The notes under the pieces are model-generated. The model was not told where the DNA came from. It saw only the letters and a program-made list of their open reading frames with translations, and searched no databases. From Odontesthes bonariensis (Eukaryota > Chordata > Actinopteri > Atheriniformes > Atherinopsidae), in NCBI RefSeq assembly GCF_027942865.1, contig NC_134514.1, forward strand, positions 16,477,965 to 16,541,964: a stretch of 64,000 nt of DNA, given 5' to 3'. Shown here in pieces: positions 11,570-25,700 of this stretch. The position numbers and the translations under genes were made by a program. Numbering within the stretch: the stretch's first letter is position 1; every line of letters starts with the position of its first letter.

Positions 11570-13570
11570 TTTCACTTTAACTTTTTTCCACCAGTAGTTC
11601 CTCCTCCCCCGTCTCTCTCTCTCTCCCTCCCTCTGCAGCACAGCACTTTCCCATCCAGCCGACCAAACCATGAAAGTGGCTGCAGGCCGCCACCGGTCAC
11701 GCCCCTTCGTTGAAAATGACTAAAAGCAACTGACAAACCTTCCGAGTCAAATACAAATATTTACACCTCAAATTATTCCGAATCAACCACGACACGGACA
11801 GCGCGTCGCCTTAGACGGCTTTGCACAAATTTGCACATAAAAACCAAGTTCCACTGCAATATTAGCAAATGACACAAACGCCCGATGACTGTGAATAATG
11901 ACACATGTTTAGATTGAGCAACAGTGCAGAAAATGCAGGCACAAATTCCGAGAACAGCCTCGGTTTTGCAGGTGTCCTGTATTTTATTTAATTTTTTTTT
12001 TTTTAGATTTATCCTGCTTTAAATGGGAGGTTTTTAACAAAAGTGCACACAAAATAGTTGAAATTGATTAGCTTATGTCCCATAAAGGGCAAAGTATATG
12101 GCAGAATTGGACCAAAAGTGCCATAAACGGTGCAATGTTGATGTTAAATGGTGTATTTATCATAAAACAGCGTTTAGAAAAGAAAAAAACACAAACATAC
12201 ATATCAGTATTTTATTTGACTTTTTAAAGCAAATGGTTTGATATTACCCCGTGTAAAAGTAGCATTGTTTCACCATGTCACCATTCCTCTGCGTCAGTAT
12301 TATCCCACACACAAAGTACACGTTTTATTGTAAAAAATCATAAAGAAAGAAAAGTGATTGGTTTGACTAAAGCATCAAATATTAGATTTTCATCCAAAAG
12401 GGGGAAACGCTTTCTGGTGCCACTTCCTTTGTTGTATGCATTCTCCCCATCTTTCTCTTTGCATGTATCTGTAAACTGAAAGTGTCTCAGTTTGGGATGA
12501 TTGAATGGAAAAGGAAATATATCATTATCATTGTTAATTATAACAGATTAAGTGCGGTTTAGGCAGTTGTTTGTAATTGGTAGAGGACACGTTTCTAATA
12601 GTCATGCAATATATGATGGATAGAAGCAGGAACCAGTGTCTTTGAGCAGTTAATAATCTTTTGAATGTCATCTCATAGGCTAGGCTTCAGGTAATCTCCA
12701 AATAAGACCTGAGTATAATATAAGTCAAGTTTAGTAAGAGTCTCTCTGTTTGTTTGGGTTAGATTTATTTGGGATTTTACTGAGTCTGAGGTGGGTTCCA
12801 AATGCAAATACTGTCCACACAAACGGACACAAAAAAGTCCAGTTCAGCAGGTTTAATTAACAACCTGCTATGCATTGGATTTGTGCTGCAGATGTCATTC
12901 AGACTTACTGAAATGAGAAGTCATTTCAGGAGATCGATAACCTTGGGTGAGTGTGCAGATCCAGAGCGGAAATCCCCATGACTTTCATCTGTGGGTGTGC
13001 AGGCCTTAACCTGAGCCTCAGAGGGGCCAGATGTGGGGCATATTCACTATCCAGATTTTTATAATATGATAGGACACCTGGAGATAAGGTTTGAATGTGA
13101 CCAGGCAGGTTTACAGACCTTCATCTTATGAACAACCATAGGAATGTAAATGTTCACTGTGGGCATGCTGGCTGAGGGCTTGTCTCACCCCCCACTCTCC
13201 TCCCTGTATGGGTGTTTGGCTGTTGCTCCTTGATTTTCGATCTTCTCTTTTCTGTCTGCAAGCTTCAGTGTATTCATTGGTCCCCAGAAATAAGGCAATG
13301 CCATGGCTTTTAATCTTGCATTTTCTGACAAGCTATGTGATTTTGATCTTTCTGCAAATTAAAAGATATCGAGAAGAATTAAGGAAATGACAGCTAATAA
13401 ATGACACCCAAATAAATGTAGTATTCACAAAAATATTTTCATATCAAAGCACATTCATTTCACATATTTATGCCAATACCATAGTGGTGAAAAACAACTT
13501 ATTGTGTTGTGGTTTAGTTTGGACTTTAGCGCCACTGTGTGGCTGTTTTAAGAGTCTCTTTCACTCCTGT
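11570..13570. other. intergenic region between six5 and tbcb promoters
   Basis: This is the shared upstream region of two divergently transcribed genes: six5 leftward and tbcb rightward. No open frame with a recognisable domain, no RNA gene and no clear transposon is visible. It probably contains the six5 5' untranslated region and promoter at its left end. Confidence 0.5.
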
Positions 13571-13576
13571 CCGATG

Positions 13577-13710
13577 ATTGGTTATCGGCCTTGTCAATCA
13601 AACGCTGAGCCGCTCTGCCTCCTTTTGATATCGTAATTTTATTGGTTAAACTAATGCAATCTCGGATATGATTGGTGGGTTACACTTAAAGCGGGTAGAA
13701 CCTTCCAGAA
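13577..13710 (+). promoter_or_regulatory. tbcb promoter region with CCAAT boxes and a heat shock element
   Basis: Three inverted CCAAT boxes (ATTGG at 13577-13581, 13641-13645 and 13671-13675) are followed by GAACCTTCCAGAA at 13698-13710, a perfect three-unit heat shock element. They lie just before a probable noncoding first exon of tbcb that ends at a GTAAGT donor at 13893. The transcription start is not known. Confidence 0.5.
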
Positions 13711-14484
13711 CAGGGCGTAGCAGGAACTGATGCTTCAGATTTCTGACAATCATATAGCGAGGCTTTATGCACCGTTGACAGTGTTGCAGCAACAGACTAT
13801 TCGTGGGTTGTTCAGGTTAATCGTAGACACACCGACGAGTCGACAGAGTTCTCCAAGATTTCTTAATACTATCGAAGGAAATACGTATTTTTGTAAGTAA
13901 CGACGGCCGCATTAGCATTTATCCACTGTCTGTCAGTGGTTCCAACGTGATTTCTGCTACTAGCCACGCAAGTACCTAGCTAATCTAGCTGAAATGCAAT
14001 CATGTAAAGTTAAGCTTTAGCGATCACAGTCGAGGTGTCGAATAAACGCGACGACAAAAAGTCATTATGTGTGTTTAAAAGTGACATTTTAAGACTAAAA
14101 GTTCAGTTGAAACGAACACCCTGAGGTTTCTGTTAAGTAGTAACGGTTAAAGGGGAAAACTTAACTGCTATTCAGAAGTAGACTGTGGATCAGAGCAGTC
14201 CTTTATCTGAATTATTGTGCAGAAAAAGTCAAATGTTGCGGATACTTGGGTATTAATTTAGGGTATAACGTTTGTTTGTAACGGTGACATAGCGCAGTGT
14301 TTCCCAGTCGTGATCCTGAAGACGCTCTGCTCTGCTCTGTATGTTTTCCATGTTTTTCTGCTACAGCCCACCTGATTCAGGTGGATGGGTCTTCATCAGC
14401 CTTCTGCAGAGCTCAAAGATCCATGTATTGGAATCTGGTGTGTTTAATACATAAATATGTCACTTTATGTCTTTGCTTTTCTAG

Positions 14485-17204
14485 TTCTTGACCAATAACT
14501 GAGTCCAAACTGAGCAAACGATGGACAGCGGATTCACAGTAGTTACCAACCCCACTGTGCAAGTGCGGATAACGAGCACCCTCTCCTCCTTTGATGTGCT
14601 GCGTAGTTTCAATAGAGGGATTGCTGTAGCAGAACTAAAGGTGAGACTTAAAAAAAGAAATGGCACATCTGTTGTCCGGTTTTCTAACATGCACCACATG
14701 TTGAGAATATACACCATCACCGCCTGCTAAGTGTTTTGTTATATGTGTTTATTTTATTGTATTCCAATCAGGGAAAGCTGGAGCTTATTGTGGGTGTACC
14801 CAGCTCCTCCATGGACCTGGAGATTTTCAGTGTCTCTGACGAGTTCTTACAAAAAATGGATGACAACGAAGCTTTACTTGGTTCCTATCATGTGGATGAT
14901 GACTGCAGAATACACGTATGTACACGATTAGTTTGTAAGTGCTTGTAATACATTGGTTTGTGATTAAAACGATCAGTTGTCCCATTAAATCATGGATTGT
15001 TTTGCCATATTGGCAATAACTGGCATTAATATTAGTTTCTTATTATTTTAGGAAGGCACAAAATATATATTGAAAGTTATTTTTCAAAACTTATTGTGGT
15101 TGCTGTGTGTTTGATTAGCTGTGGACCTGTAGCAGGACTGATGTTTCTTTGTCATTTTGAATTGAATTTCCTGTGCAGGTTATTGATAGAAGTGGAGGTC
15201 AGATGGGCGAGCTCTTTGATGTTTCCAAAGTGGAGAAGTTTGAGCTCTCCGATGACGCTTACAATAAAAGGACAGGTACAAGTTTCCCTCATTTTTTTAA
15301 CATCCTAAAGCCGTTTTAACACATGCACGAGAGTCCTGAAATGTTCCTGAGTCAATGTCTCCAACACTCATTCACTCCACTCAGCCCCCAATTAAAATCC
15401 ATACGAGTGTATCAGCGAATGTTCTGGAGCTGCTGAGTGAGTGTGGACGCCGTTGAGAGTTGCCGCTTGTTCTCCTTTCTGCTGACCTGTACACTGCTTT
15501 TGACCTTCTCCTCGCTATTTAAGATGCGCTGAGATACATTCGTGTTAAACACAACAAAGATCCTGAAAGACTCTCTCCAGCTGAAGCAGCTTCTAAAAAA
15601 GACTGACCAATTTGGTCTGCTCATTTCCATCTCTGGTGATCACCTGTGAAAACGGCTTCAGAATAAATCAGAATAAATAAATTTCTGTGTTCATGATTAC
15701 AAATAAGAAACATTGTTCTCAGATTTTATGATATTATTTATGATAATAACTGTAATGAACTGAAAATGAACGATTGACAGAAGCTGGGTGAGGTCATGAA
15801 AACAATTAAAACTTGTTCGTTGCAGTCGGTGCATGCTGCATATGATGTCAGTCATGCAGTGATACTCTTGTTTTGCGAATCATCTGCAAATGTTGAATTG
15901 ATCATTTTTCTTTTTTTTTCCCCCTCCAGAATCAGCAAGGTCATTCATGAAGGGACATCGTATCGGTCGCTTCAATAAGGAAGAAATGGCCAAGAAGAAA
16001 GCTGACCTCGCTGCCCGGGAAGAAGAGGAGAAGGCTGCTGCTGAAGCCATTTCTGTCGGGAACCGCTGCAAAGTGGAGGTTTCTGGGCAGCCCACTAAAA
16101 TTGGCACTGTCATGTATGTTGGTAAGTGATGATAAAGCTCAGCTGGTTTACTTTAAATCCCATGTAGCTGAGGCATTTCTCCCCATAGTAACAGACTGTT
16201 GTAATTTATTACGACTAAGGCTTGATACTCTAACTGTGTATAGCTCCTTTCAGACCTTTCAATTAATCTGGTGTCAATTGCTCCCCGTGTGCTTTTCCAT
16301 AGCATTTTTTTGATGGCAGTTTGACTAGATTGGACCCAGTAACATAAGGATATTATAAGGAAGTACGACTCCACGAGTTAATGCTTCCATCCACGTTTCT
16401 GACTCAAGCATAACAGCATAACTGTTGCTTTAACAGATTGAAGCCATTAATGTTATGTATTTTATGTCTAAAAAGGGCTTTAGCCGCACTTCGTTCACAT
16501 GAACATAAATTTGTACATTTTTAAATTTCCACTCGCAATGAAATATGAATAATCAGGTTTTTATGGTCTGTGTAAACAACATTTATTTGGAATGTGATAA
16601 AAACACAAAGCCGCCTTGCTTACATTCTTGTAAACACTTGTTATGTCGGGTAGTTTGTTCAGAGCTTGAAGTTATAAGATGGCACATCATTAGCTAAATG
16701 AATGCCATAATAATGTCTGAACTTGCAGATAAAACAGCACTGAGGTGAAGGATGAGTAGATAAATATGAATAAACATCATTTTCTCATTTAAAAAATACG
16801 TTTTTGTGTTGCAGCCAGTCCCTGCAGACTTTGAGCTTGAAGTAGTTTCATGTATGATGAAGAGTGTCACGTATGTTGCAGGTACGGTAGATTTCAAGCC
16901 AGGCTATTGGGTTGGTGTGAAGTACGACGAGCCCCTGGGAAAACACAACGGAGCGTAAGAGCATCCTGCTTTTTGTTCTTTTTTTTTCTTTTTTTTTTAA
17001 ATGTATCAGTGATTCTGTTCTTGATTTTGACTGATTTTAAAAAAATAAAATAAATTTAATTTTTTTCTTCCTCCTTTCTTTCTCCACAGTGTCGAGGGGA
17101 AGCAATACTTTGAATGTGAGAACAAATACGGTGGATTTCTGAAGCCACTGAATGTTACTGTGGGAGACTTCCCTGAGGAGGATTACGGTTTAGATGAGAT
17201 TTAG
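14485..17204 (+). CDS. tbcb: tubulin-folding cofactor B, complete
   Basis: Coding exons are 14521-14640, 14772-14915, 15179-15275, 15930-16121, 16882-16954 and 17090-17204, about 246 residues against 244 in human. TBCB binds newly folded alpha-tubulin after the CCT chaperonin and, with TBCE, passes it into the tubulin heterodimer pathway in the cytosol. The N-terminal half is a ubiquitin-like domain ([18 protein letters not shown]). A charged linker rich in Glu, Ala and Lys follows (exon 4), then a CAP-Gly domain with [18 protein letters not shown] and [11 protein letters not shown]. The conserved tail EEDYGLDEI is intact. The first coding exon begins at an acceptor at 14484, after a probable noncoding exon ending at 13892. 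All exon phases agree and no damage is seen. Confidence 0.97.
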
Positions 17205-17648
17205 GACTTTATTATGGTCGTTGTTTTCTTTGTTTGTGCGTTTGGCTCAAAATTCAAGCAGCAACCTCGAATTGCTATCCGCTCAGCAGGCAGAGAAGAT
17301 GGAGGGTAATTTTGTTGTAACAAAAGATTTTACTTTGTGCTTTTCTGGAGGGCATGATCCAAAGGCACTTTAGCTTCACATTCTCTGACACTGACACAGG
17401 ATAATCACAAAAGGGGAGTTCAGTCTAACAAACCTTCACAAATGATGGGCATAGTTGTTTTTTCACTCCATATACATTTGGTAAAGTTAATTTCCTCGCT
17501 GCTTGTCGACAGTTGACATGCGTTTGTATCCATGTGTTTATAGTTGAATGTAGTCTTAGTATTTTTTTTGTGGACTAAGACAGTGATCTATTGCTTTGTA
17601 CCGCTGTCTGTTGAAGAAAAAATTCATCTTCACGGACGTTGATACTGA

Positions 17649-17654
17649 AATAAA
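17649..17654 (+). terminator. tbcb polyadenylation signal
   Basis: AATAAA about 445 bases after the tbcb stop codon, followed by a T- and G-containing stretch. Confidence 0.6.
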
Positions 17655-17659
17655 ACTTG

Positions 17660-19670
17660 GCATTGTGGCCTCTTCTTACCAACTACATTTCTCCAATGAA
17701 GTTACATAAAGAGCCTAGTCGCTTAATTTCCAGCAATGACTGGCTGAGAAGAAGTTCCCAGGTTAAGATGAAAGGCAATAGATCACACCAACGGCAGTCC
17801 ACAGACTTTTGTTAAAGCTCAGTTAGCAGCCGTTTTCTGAGTCTCTGTTTCATCTTCAACTTCATCTCTCTTTAAATGAAAACTGTAATCTTCTTTATAT
17901 AGCCTTCTTTATAGGCATACAACACCTAGAATAAGTGTCTATGGATAAATATTTCCTTTCTAAACAAGTGAACTCCTTAAATTTCATTTGATTGTGTGTA
18001 GAAAGAAGATGGGGTCTAATTTTCAGCTTTCTCTGTAAAGATAACACTTAATCCCTTTTTCTAGAACTGGATTCCTCTCATCTGAAAATGCTCTCGTCTT
18101 AAAGCGTGTTGTTTGTACTGAAATGTTTCAATTGAACAATGAGGCCAATTTTTCTTTAAATCTGGTCAAATCTAAGTTACCTACATATCTTAAACTGCAC
18201 TCACTTATAAACCAATAGTTGTGAATGTCACAGAGTTAAATCAATCATTTATTTTCTTGTATATTCCGCTGAATATCTGTTGTTTCTGTACATTCTTCAG
18301 CGTACCTGAATTGGATGCTAATCTGTTGACTGAATTTCATTGAGTTATTGAGAAGTCTTTCTTAAGCATGTCCATGCTTTAGTAGCAGGTCGTCTTGTGA
18401 GATGTGAAACACTAACAAACATCGACCAGGTTACGTTTGTCCGTCTGTTGCACAATTCTAAAAATATTTCTGAGGTTTAAAACGTACCATCTGATGGATA
18501 TTGTTCATCTGAGGACAGATCCACTAGGCTCGTGGGACTCTCATTTAGCGTCTTTACTGCTCACTCTAGTGATTTTACTGGCTCCGTCATCATAACCACA
18601 TAATTCGGCTTTGGAAAAATGTGCATTTCAAACTAATTATATGCCTTATTTATGTTTTTGTAAGAGATCAAGAAAGTTTGTTTTGGTTTGTTTTGGTCCT
18701 CTAAAGTGCACAGAGGAAATGTCAATGTATTAGTGTTCTGAAGGAAATGTTTTTAAAGACCTGTAATGATCTCTGAGGTGCTCGTGTCACTATGTGCCAA
18801 AGAGTAAATGCGTAAAATTAAAAACTATTTGAACACAGACTGATTAAATTTGTTTGATTTATTGCACCCATTGTTAACTTGATAATGTTTTTTTTACCAA
18901 CAAACCTACTCTTATTTGTATATATTCTCTAGTCTCTAGTATAACCACTGACTGATCAGACTTGAGCATGAAGGAACATGTTGCAAATATTTAGAGGGGG
19001 GAAAAAAAAAGAATTGTCTTGAAGACAAACATGAACAAGTTGCTTTGTTAGTGATCATGGAAGATGTTTGTTTACATATAATTACTGCTGGCATTATCAG
19101 AAATACAGTGCGCCAACAAAAAGTTTAACAAATCATAACAAGTTTGACCTTTAGGAAAAGTAGAAATACATCCAAATTTTAAGCATGAACATAATCAATA
19201 CAATAACCCCTATTTTAGCTTAACTATAGTTTTTTTTTATTATTATTCACAAGTTTTGATGTACTGTGTTTACTGGTTTCAGTGTTGTCACATTGCAGAA
19301 TTAAACATCCAGAGTACAATAGATTTAAGTTGGGTAAAATGTATATAAAACAACGCAATTATTCATCACTCAGTATCCTCTAAAAGTAGACAACATATAG
19401 TATCAATTAATAGGCTACAGGTCGGTAACATGTTTGGGTACGAAAAAAAAGTCCCAAAGCATTTAATCAACTGTAGTTCATTACTTAATGTTTTTTTTTT
19501 TTTCATCTGTGATGGGCACGCGACCAGATACATTGATAAAACATTGTTTCATGCAGTTTCATCAGCCAGTTGTCCAAAAAAAAACTAAACACCACCAGCT
19601 TGCAATAATTATGAGCCTCACATGTTCACTTTCGAGATCGTACGTCACCATGTACTCCAATGACGCTACA
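17660..19670. other. intergenic region between tbcb and clptm1
   Basis: AT-rich sequence with several T and A runs. Longer tbcb transcripts may extend into it. No coding exon, RNA gene or clear transposon was recognised. Confidence 0.5.
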
Positions 19671-19677
19671 ACTGACC

Positions 19678-19687
19678 TCTCGCGAGA
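19678..19687. promoter_or_regulatory. TCTCGCGAGA promoter element before clptm1
   Basis: The palindrome TCTCGCGAGA lies about 57 bases before the clptm1 start codon. This motif is common in vertebrate housekeeping promoters. A CRE-like TACGTCA also lies near 19641. Confidence 0.5.
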
Positions 19688-19743
19688 CTGAGCGCAGTTT
19701 CCCAGCCATCACTTTAGTGCGTGCGCGACAGAGACGAGGAAAG

Positions 19744-22700
19744 ATGGCGACGCAGGAGAGCGAATCAACTGTAGCCACCGTGAGCAACGGCGAGGTAAAA
19801 TGAATGACACTCCTCCAGCGGTTTTCATTTGTCACCTCCAGATAATTTCCAGATTTGATAGTTTGAGCGAAGTGCGGCAGATAGTTAACATTTTCATGTT
19901 TTAGCTATCGTTCCACGAGCCTCAGTGACGTTGTCAGTGCCGGTTGGTTTTTAAACGACCCCCTCCTGCAGTTTACGATGTGTTCAGAAATCTTGGCAGT
20001 TAACGAGTGAAGGCAGGGACTGAGGGAACTGTTGACGGTGAAATTTTACCTGAAGACAAACATTAAAAAGAATACGACTAAAATAATTAGTTGACTAGAA
20101 GTGTGAGCCAGTTGACTACCGCAGCGTGACAGTTAGCTATCACAAGGCCCAAACCTGAACAGCGCAGCTTGGCTTGAATAAACGGGGAGAGTCTCTAGCA
20201 GCTACCACTAATTTCTTACGTCTTGCTAAACCTTTTCACCTGATAATAACTTAGAACTCTTGGCTACATGTACAGCCTTTAAACCCAAAAGTCGAAGAAT
20301 TATATGGGAGCAGCACAGCTTATTAAAAGGGAGTAGCTGGAAAAACTAAGTGTAGCCATCATTAAAATTTCCTTTCCCTGGAAAATAGAAATATTATGTC
20401 AGCAGCTGCTCAACGCATGGATAGATGTCCGAACAGACCCAAAACAGGCCAGCAACCCCTAGTCTTTTCCCTGAACTGAATGTCCAAGGAACAAGTACTA
20501 AAAAATATGCGTAGGTGAGGATGCCTAACCTGGAGAGATGAAGAATGACAAAAAAAGAGGATAAAATGGCAACAGTGACAGGGACTGTTATCCAAATGAG
20601 ACACCAGCTGTCCTGCATGTGAGAATAAATGGAAACGACAACGATGGGAGATAAAAAATAAATAAGAAGATGCATTAAACAACCATGAATATATGCATAA
20701 TGACCATTAAGCTGGACACACAATGTAAGACACATCTGGGTGACTTTTATAGGATGGGGGGGGCATAGTCTCATTATCTGTCTGTAGTTTTAGGTAATTA
20801 AGGGGTATAATTTGATAAATAGTTTTATTACAAGGAGTGACTAAAGCTGAACAAAAGTTACCAGAGGTCACTGTGAATCATCATTTTCTGGATGTCAACC
20901 ACTAGTCTCAAGGACACAAATATTCAAAGTCACACAAACTAATAAAACAAGCCAGACAGTAAAGTTGTAGCAAACCTTAATCTATGAACTGTTTTAAGAC
21001 TCGGAACATCTTGAGTTTGGGTAGCTTAGATAGTGTTCATGGTTTTATATTGAAATCTAAAATCTCCTCAGCCTTAGTTTATGTTTCATGTGTATTATCA
21101 CTCTGAAGTCAGAATGTCATTTAACAATCTTCGTCACAGTTTTAAAGGCATTTCCAAAGGCGTCAAATACTCTCCAGATAAAATCCAGTCTCAGCTTGAG
21201 TATTTTTTTATTTAGGTAACGTCTTTAAAGATTCAGAGGATACTCTTTATAAGCAGTTACATTTTTTACAGCTCTTTGGGGATTTACCCTCCCGAAGAAC
21301 ATGCTTAGTTCTGGTTTTAATATGAAATGAATACACGTGTGGGAGAAACTAGGGCAAAGGTACAGTTTGTACCAAGTGTCTGATTCACAATATAACTGCT
21401 CTGTTAGTATAAATGCGTTTCAGAGCACAACCATGAGTAGCTCTCGGGGTGTGATGATGTCTAATCTGTCGGGTGAAATTTCTCTACAGATGATCACGTC
21501 TGTAAGTTGCAAGTATCCACGTATCAACCACAGGTGTCTGGTCTGCTTTAAGGTGTAATTGTAATGACCTCAGCGTCACAACTTGGTGTCCATTTTTCCC
21601 GTACTAAAAGTGTAAAGGAGGCCTGTTTTATGTCCTTTGCATTGTTTCGGGGAAATGCTGTCGCCACGTGTTGTAAACATTAACCAGAAAATCTCTTCCT
21701 CTCTGTGAGGCTTTCATACACGTGAACTTTTTCCTCTGTTTATGCCAAACGCGGCGATAATTTGGTGTGAAGCATATACTCTGAACCCTGATTATATGGT
21801 TAATTATTGACACTTACTCTGAGTGTGCATTGTAAAATATTATCTTAAGCCAGAGGAGATAACCTGTTTCTGCTTTTGAGCATGTTTGTGATCATTCTGT
21901 ACGGTTATTGCTGCGATCCATCCAGGAGACGCAGCTCCGTGTTTCTGATAATAGATTTGCTTCTATTTGAACACAGCAGGATGTGCCCGGGAGGATGAAA
22001 AGCCCTATTTTTGAACCACTTCAAAGCCTTGAACTGTTCTGTTTATAATGTTACGAGGCTAGCGTCTGACCACAGACATTCACATTTTCCGTGCTCCTTC
22101 ATTTAAAGGCCCACTTTGCACCTTTTATAAACGATAATCTGTTTTAACAGAAAACATCTTTTAGCCACGGGTCTCCCTCGTGTTGATGACAGCAGGGGAG
22201 ATGAGATGTTTAGATAGTGAGCGAGTCTCATGACTTGGCTTGTGCTTGTCTATTGTGTCATTTGAATAGAATGTGGCCTTGCCAGAGGGTTGGAAGGGTT
22301 ACACGGACGTGGCGAAGCTTGGAGAGAAAACGCACTGAAGGAAAAATGAATGATAGATTTCACTGATCTCAGAGGATCTTTGATATGTGCAGTGACTGTC
22401 GAGTGAATATGACATCGCAAGAGTTATTAAAACTAAACTGAAACCATCACAGCTTAATTGGGTCAGTGGGTCATAATAGTTGAATCGTGTCCCGTCAGTT
22501 TTGATTGATCTTTGTGCCTTAGGTGTTTTTTTTTTTTGTTTTTTTTATCTTGTCGTCTTTAGTTATCCTGTAATCTTTAATAAGTGTAGAGCAGCAAAAA
22601 CATTATTTTTTCAAATTATTTGCCTTTGTTTATAAGATGTAAAATGTTTCTAATAGATTACAATATATCAGATTTATTCACTTTACAACTGAGCCTACAA

Positions 22701-25700
22701 ACATATCAAACCATCCTGTTTGGAGCACCCAACAGAACAATAATTGATACCTTTTCTGATTATTGGTTGTTAGAGCTGCTTCCTGTAATTTTATCAATTC
22801 AATGCGAGTTACTTGCCGTTTCTTTTCTGGAAACCAAACTTCCCCATGATTGAGTACATATCAAGACGTCTGCAATTAGAAAACACTGATTTTTGCCAAG
22901 TTCATTGTTTGAGGTCACACAATAAAGTTTGGGTCAAATTGTCATTTTGTCAGCTCATAATTGCACCTTTTTTAATCTTTAAAAAAAAAAATGCAGCATA
23001 CATGGTGACAGGACCTGTCACTGTACTTTGGGCTTTTAGCAAAGTACAGTGAACTTGGAATAGATGAGTGGCTCGTTTTTGCTGCCAATGAAGCTGTTCT
23101 TCATGACATGGCAGCACTGCTGCATCATCATTGTGCGTAATGTTTGGCTACACCGACCGTGTTTTTTTTTTTGTTTTTTTTTTGTTGCTTGTTCCTGGTT
23201 GTAGGTGAGCAGCAATGGGACTGCTGCGACAACAGACGGCCTGGCTGCGCAGACAGCTGAAAATGCACAGGATCCTCAGCAGCAACAAGCACCGAACGCC
23301 TGGCAGGTCATTAAAGGAGTCCTTTTTAGGTGAGTTGAATTGTTTTTAATCTGGCAGGCTCTCTCGACTCTTCACTTTAGATAAAAGCTTACTCCGATGC
23401 CATGGTGTCATAATGAACAGATTGCATTATATCATAGTGGTGTCGAACAGACGGATGATATCGTGCTCGCTTGGCTCGTAGTTCGCTCTTCCAGATCTTT
23501 GTACAGAGTTTGGAGTCTGTGCCGCTGCCTCTGTCTTCTGTTTCTACGTGTTTTTTTGGGTCGCACGCTTTAGCTTAAATGAGCGAGACAAAAAGCAGCT
23601 CGGGAACTTGGTGGCGGCGCTTGATGAGTTGACACGGGTCTGATCTCTCATTATAGTCGACTTCATGTTTAGCGCTGTTCCCACTGTACTTCATTTTCTG
23701 TCAGCGCTGTTTTCTTACTGTGCTGAGTTAAAAAAATCCCCTCTCTGCCTTAATGTTTATGTTTTTCTTCAGTTCAAATTTCTTTATTAGGATAAACCCC
23801 TTGAGGTGAATCACCTCGTTTTCAAGGGGGTCCCAAGAAAACAAATAACAAAAAAGTACAACATACAAACAACATTCACACACATACATCGGAAGAAATA
23901 ACCAAGAAAATACAAACATTCAGTCTTTTCTTAATGCGACTAATAATGAACACTGCAGGATTTACTAGCTTTGTTGAGAGTGAGCTGTTACATACTCTTT
24001 GTGACATTCCTGTGTTAGGACAGATGTGCAGTTCTTCTGAGGCGTTCTCATGTAAATCATCTGTTTTCAGTCAGTTTACTAACAACAAATTTACTCTGCT
24101 AATTATATATTTCTGAAGTGCAGCTGCTTATTTGTCAGGTCTCCATCACAATGAAATAGAAAAAAATTTGGGTGCAGATTCTTCAGTAAGCGTCGACATT
24201 AACGACACCTGACCTCTTACCTGATGTATCTGGTGGCTGTTCATGAGTAAGTTATTGTGCTCTTCATACCACAGAGTAGGCTGCATCGTTCACAGAGATG
24301 CCAACTCGTGGCGTACTTCAGATCATTTTGAACGACTCCAATCCGCAGGCTTTAAGTTAGCACACAAAACAAAGAGTTATTAATTTGAAATGTTCGGGCA
24401 GAATTGCTTGATTTCTGGTAACTTAAACTAATCGATAACCAAAGCTGTAAATATGTATCAAAGAGAACCACAAGCCCTAAAATGGACTTTGGAAGAAAAG
24501 TTAAAGAAAGAAGAAGAAGAAAAAAAGTTGGTTTATTTTTTGATCATTTCCTGTTTAGCAGTTCCAGAGAACATTGTGTTTTTTCTCTTTTTATCTTGTC
24601 TCCCCTTTTGTCAACTAAAGGTGGCATCTCCTGTTAAACTGCATTACATGCAGACTTTAAAAACACAAACATTTAAATCTGATAAGCCTCCTCCTGAACC
24701 AGGTGTTAGCAGCAGGGGTCAAAATGAAATCCTTTCTCTGAGAACCTCCCTTTTTGATCTTCTCTTTCACATTTTCACTAACTTTTTTTTTTTTGTCCCC
24801 CTTTAATTTTATGCTAAATCTTTGTCTGATTGCACTTGTTCCTCCAGAATCTTCATAATCTGGGCTATCAGTAGTTGGTTCCGCCGAGGGCCGTCCACTC
24901 CTGACCCCAGCACGCCAGCCGGTGCCCCGAGAGTACCCAGCAGGAATCTGTTCCCCAAAGACACCCTCATGGTATTGCACCTGTCTTCGACATAAAACTC
25001 CCTTTGCACCTGATTATTCAGGGTCTACATTCCTAAACGCCTCTCATACTCTGAGCCCTCTTAAGTAATCTGTTGGTGACGCAGCGGTATCTCGCTCTGA
25101 CTAACTGTTGGATCTCTCCTGACACTATAATGTGATAAACACCTTTATTTTCTCACCATGCCTGCAGGACCTGCATGTGTACGTGTCACAGGAGGAGGTG
25201 TTCTCTGACTTCAACAGCACAGATGCCCTTTTCTGGTTCCAGAGGGACCTGGTCTATGGAGACTGGGGCACGGGGGAGAGTGGAGATGGCTGCTACGAGC
25301 ACTATAAGGAGTTGGACATCCCAGAGGTGGGGCTGACTGAGGATTGAGGGGAGGTGCAATAGGAAGGGAGGGTGTGACTGACAGTTGTAGGTTGGTGAGA
25401 AGGAAAGTGGCACGAGTTTAGAGAGCAGGAGGTGGATGATGGTGAAGGGCAGCACCAGTTAACGGTGAAGTTGATGGATTGTGTCTGAAACCTCCTACTG
25501 TTTGGTTGCAGATGGTGCAGAAGAACGGCTCCCTTTACATGCATGTCTACTTCACTAAAAGTGGGTTCCACCCAGACCCGAAACGCAAGGGGCAGTATCG
25601 CAGACTGGCGACAGTTCATTCAACAAGAAGTAAGAACCCGTAAACGCCCACAAGTTCTAACAATAAAACATCCGATCCCTTCAAGCTATTAATCTTCACT

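Noticed and set aside
20394-20774. 126-codon hydrophobic minus frame in clptm1 intron 1
   Set aside because: No similarity recognised; it is inside an intron of an opposite-strand gene, and the AT-rich sequence explains the hydrophobic residues.
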